Shown: piece after piece, positions 62,915-64,000 of the stretch
How positions within the stretch are numbered: the stretch's first letter is position 1
Layout of the letters: the number at the start of each line of letters is the position of its first letter
Source of the DNA: Sindora glabra
Lineage: Eukaryota > Streptophyta > Magnoliopsida > Fabales > Fabaceae
Assembly: GCA_020226215.1 (NCBI GenBank)
Contig: CM035233.1
Span: 24,927,150 to 24,991,149 of the forward strand
Direction of reading: 5' to 3'
Length of the DNA: 64,000 nt
Made by a program: the position numbers and the translations under genes
Notes under the pieces: generated by a model
The model's database searches: none
What the model was told of the DNA's origin: nothing
The model's input: only the letters and a program-made list of their open reading frames with translations

Positions 62915-64000
62915 TTCTTGCAAAAATATAGTTTTGATTATGTGTTTTACCATCTTTGATGAATATTTATATGATAAATACATATCAAATCTATTTCGGT
63001 TTAAATCAGAAGTTACACGTTTTGATGAATGTTTATGTGATAAATTAATATCAAAATTAGTTTCTGTCTAAACTAGATATATATGAGATATATGCAAACT
63101 CGTGTATGGTTCTGATTTCGTAAATATATATATGATATATATGATCTGAATTTTGAATCTGATTATCAATTGATGAGATTAATTGTATGAATATGATCAT
63201 GCATTTTTCTGCTTCATATATGCATAATTATGAGTTTTTCAAATCATAAACCCATGAATCTGTTCTGAATATGTGATGTTCTCTACGTTTAATAGCATAT
63301 AACCTAGTCAGCTTAGAATTAATGTGATTAATTCTAAATCTATAAAGACTTGTTTAAATTCATTAAGTTGAATCTGGTCTATGAGGTATATGTATGCATT
63401 AATTTAATCTGGTCTATGATTTGAATGTCAATCATATAGTCGAATTGTTCAAATTAGGGTGTGTCAATTGTTGGCAAAATGAATTAAAATTTGAATGTCA
63501 GATATATTCAATTTTTGGCCCGGGGGGCGGCTAGCGGGACCTGCCGTGCTAACTCTGCATAGCGTTCAAAAATTATTTTTGTTCTTAAGGCGCTGTTTTA
63601 AAACATGATTTTTTGATGAATATGTTATGAAATATATATGTCAATCATCCTCTTTATCTTGGTTACATATATTTCCTAGCAATTATTACATATGATGCAT
63701 GAATGTGTTGCATAGTATGGCCCTTGGAGTTTTTAATAGGATGGATTTTAAAATACGACCTGCGTGTCGTGTCTTCCTCTATTTCTCTAATGTATATTCT
63801 CTTCTCATCTCAATTCCCCCCGAATGTAACTCGGGGTTTCTGTTGTAAATTTGTAATTGCAATGGAGTATTCTTTGCTTGGAACAAGGAGAAGCTAAGGA
63901 GCCATGGGACAAGAAGAAGCTAAGAAGTTAGTTAGGAATGTCATTAGAAAATAGAATTTTGGGCCATACTATGGACATTTTGATTTCTTTATTATGTGAT
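62915..64000 (+). mobile_element. Internal leader of copia-type element, runs off the window
   Basis: About 1.09 kb after the primer site has no gag-like frame; the longest, at 63703-63897, has no motif. A direct repeat of about 63 bp (TTGATGAATATTTATATGATA at about 62957 and TTGATGAATGTTTATGTGATA at about 63020) and repeated AATCTGGTCTATGA (about 63371 and 63406) are seen. So is an isolated GC-rich block at 63517-63565. Either the leader is very long before gag or the element is non-autonomous. Confidence 0.6.

Overview
This is a 64 kb stretch of very AT-rich nuclear DNA from a flowering plant, probably a eudicot (the eudicot call is inference). Evidence is the mix of plant-type transposons: MULE/MuDR, CACTA/En-Spm, hAT, a plant L1-like LINE carrying an RNase H domain, and LTR elements. 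One LTR element has the initiator-tRNA primer-binding site typical of plant Ty1/copia elements. I found no intact host protein gene, no tRNA or rRNA gene and no CRISPR. The long open frames are nearly all short and fortuitous. The window reads as repeat-dense, probably heterochromatic or pericentromeric, sequence.

Layout. 1-3.5 kb: decayed MULE transposase (+). 3.5-8.2 kb: AT-rich spacer with an (AAT)n tract. 8.24-16.19 kb: CACTA element containing a shattered TNP2-type transposase and an (AT)44 tract. 16.2-25.2 kb: extremely AT-rich spacer with a recent 140-bp tandem duplication, two small GC-richer islands (one resembling an orphan 5' exon) and a degenerate tandem repeat. 25.2-41.9 kb: a mosaic of CACTA-type ends and subterminal repeats. 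It includes a 2.4 kb inverted repeat centred near 32.35 kb and is broken by two solo LTRs (28.50-30.16 kb and 35.30-38.93 kb). 41.9-45.2 kb: probable non-autonomous CACTA relative. 45.2-46.3 kb: unassigned, less AT-rich patch. 47.1-54.75 kb: L1-like LINE (endonuclease, reverse transcriptase, zf-RVT, RNase H, poly-A) split by a 3.2 kb solo LTR. 56.4-60.96 kb: hAT element with TIR-like start, BED finger and transposase core, interrupted once internally and then cut by an LTR. 60.96-64 kb: an LTR fragment interrupted by a second member of the same family, whose full LTR, primer-binding site and leader run off the window end.

The relations are nested insertions rather than a pathway. The gypsy-type LTR is younger than the LINE, the copia-type LTRs are younger than the hAT copy, and one copia-type element sits inside another. 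Coding remnants carry many in-frame stops in place of Trp, Gln and Arg codons, as expected for methylated, silenced repeats. The most interesting signals are: a perfectly conserved palindrome 18 nt upstream of the TATA box in two diverged LTRs; intron-like splice signals in both gypsy-type LTRs; paralogous empty sites that fix both solo-LTR insertions; the long CACTA inverted repeat; and an exact 35-bp tandem repeat inside the hAT copy.
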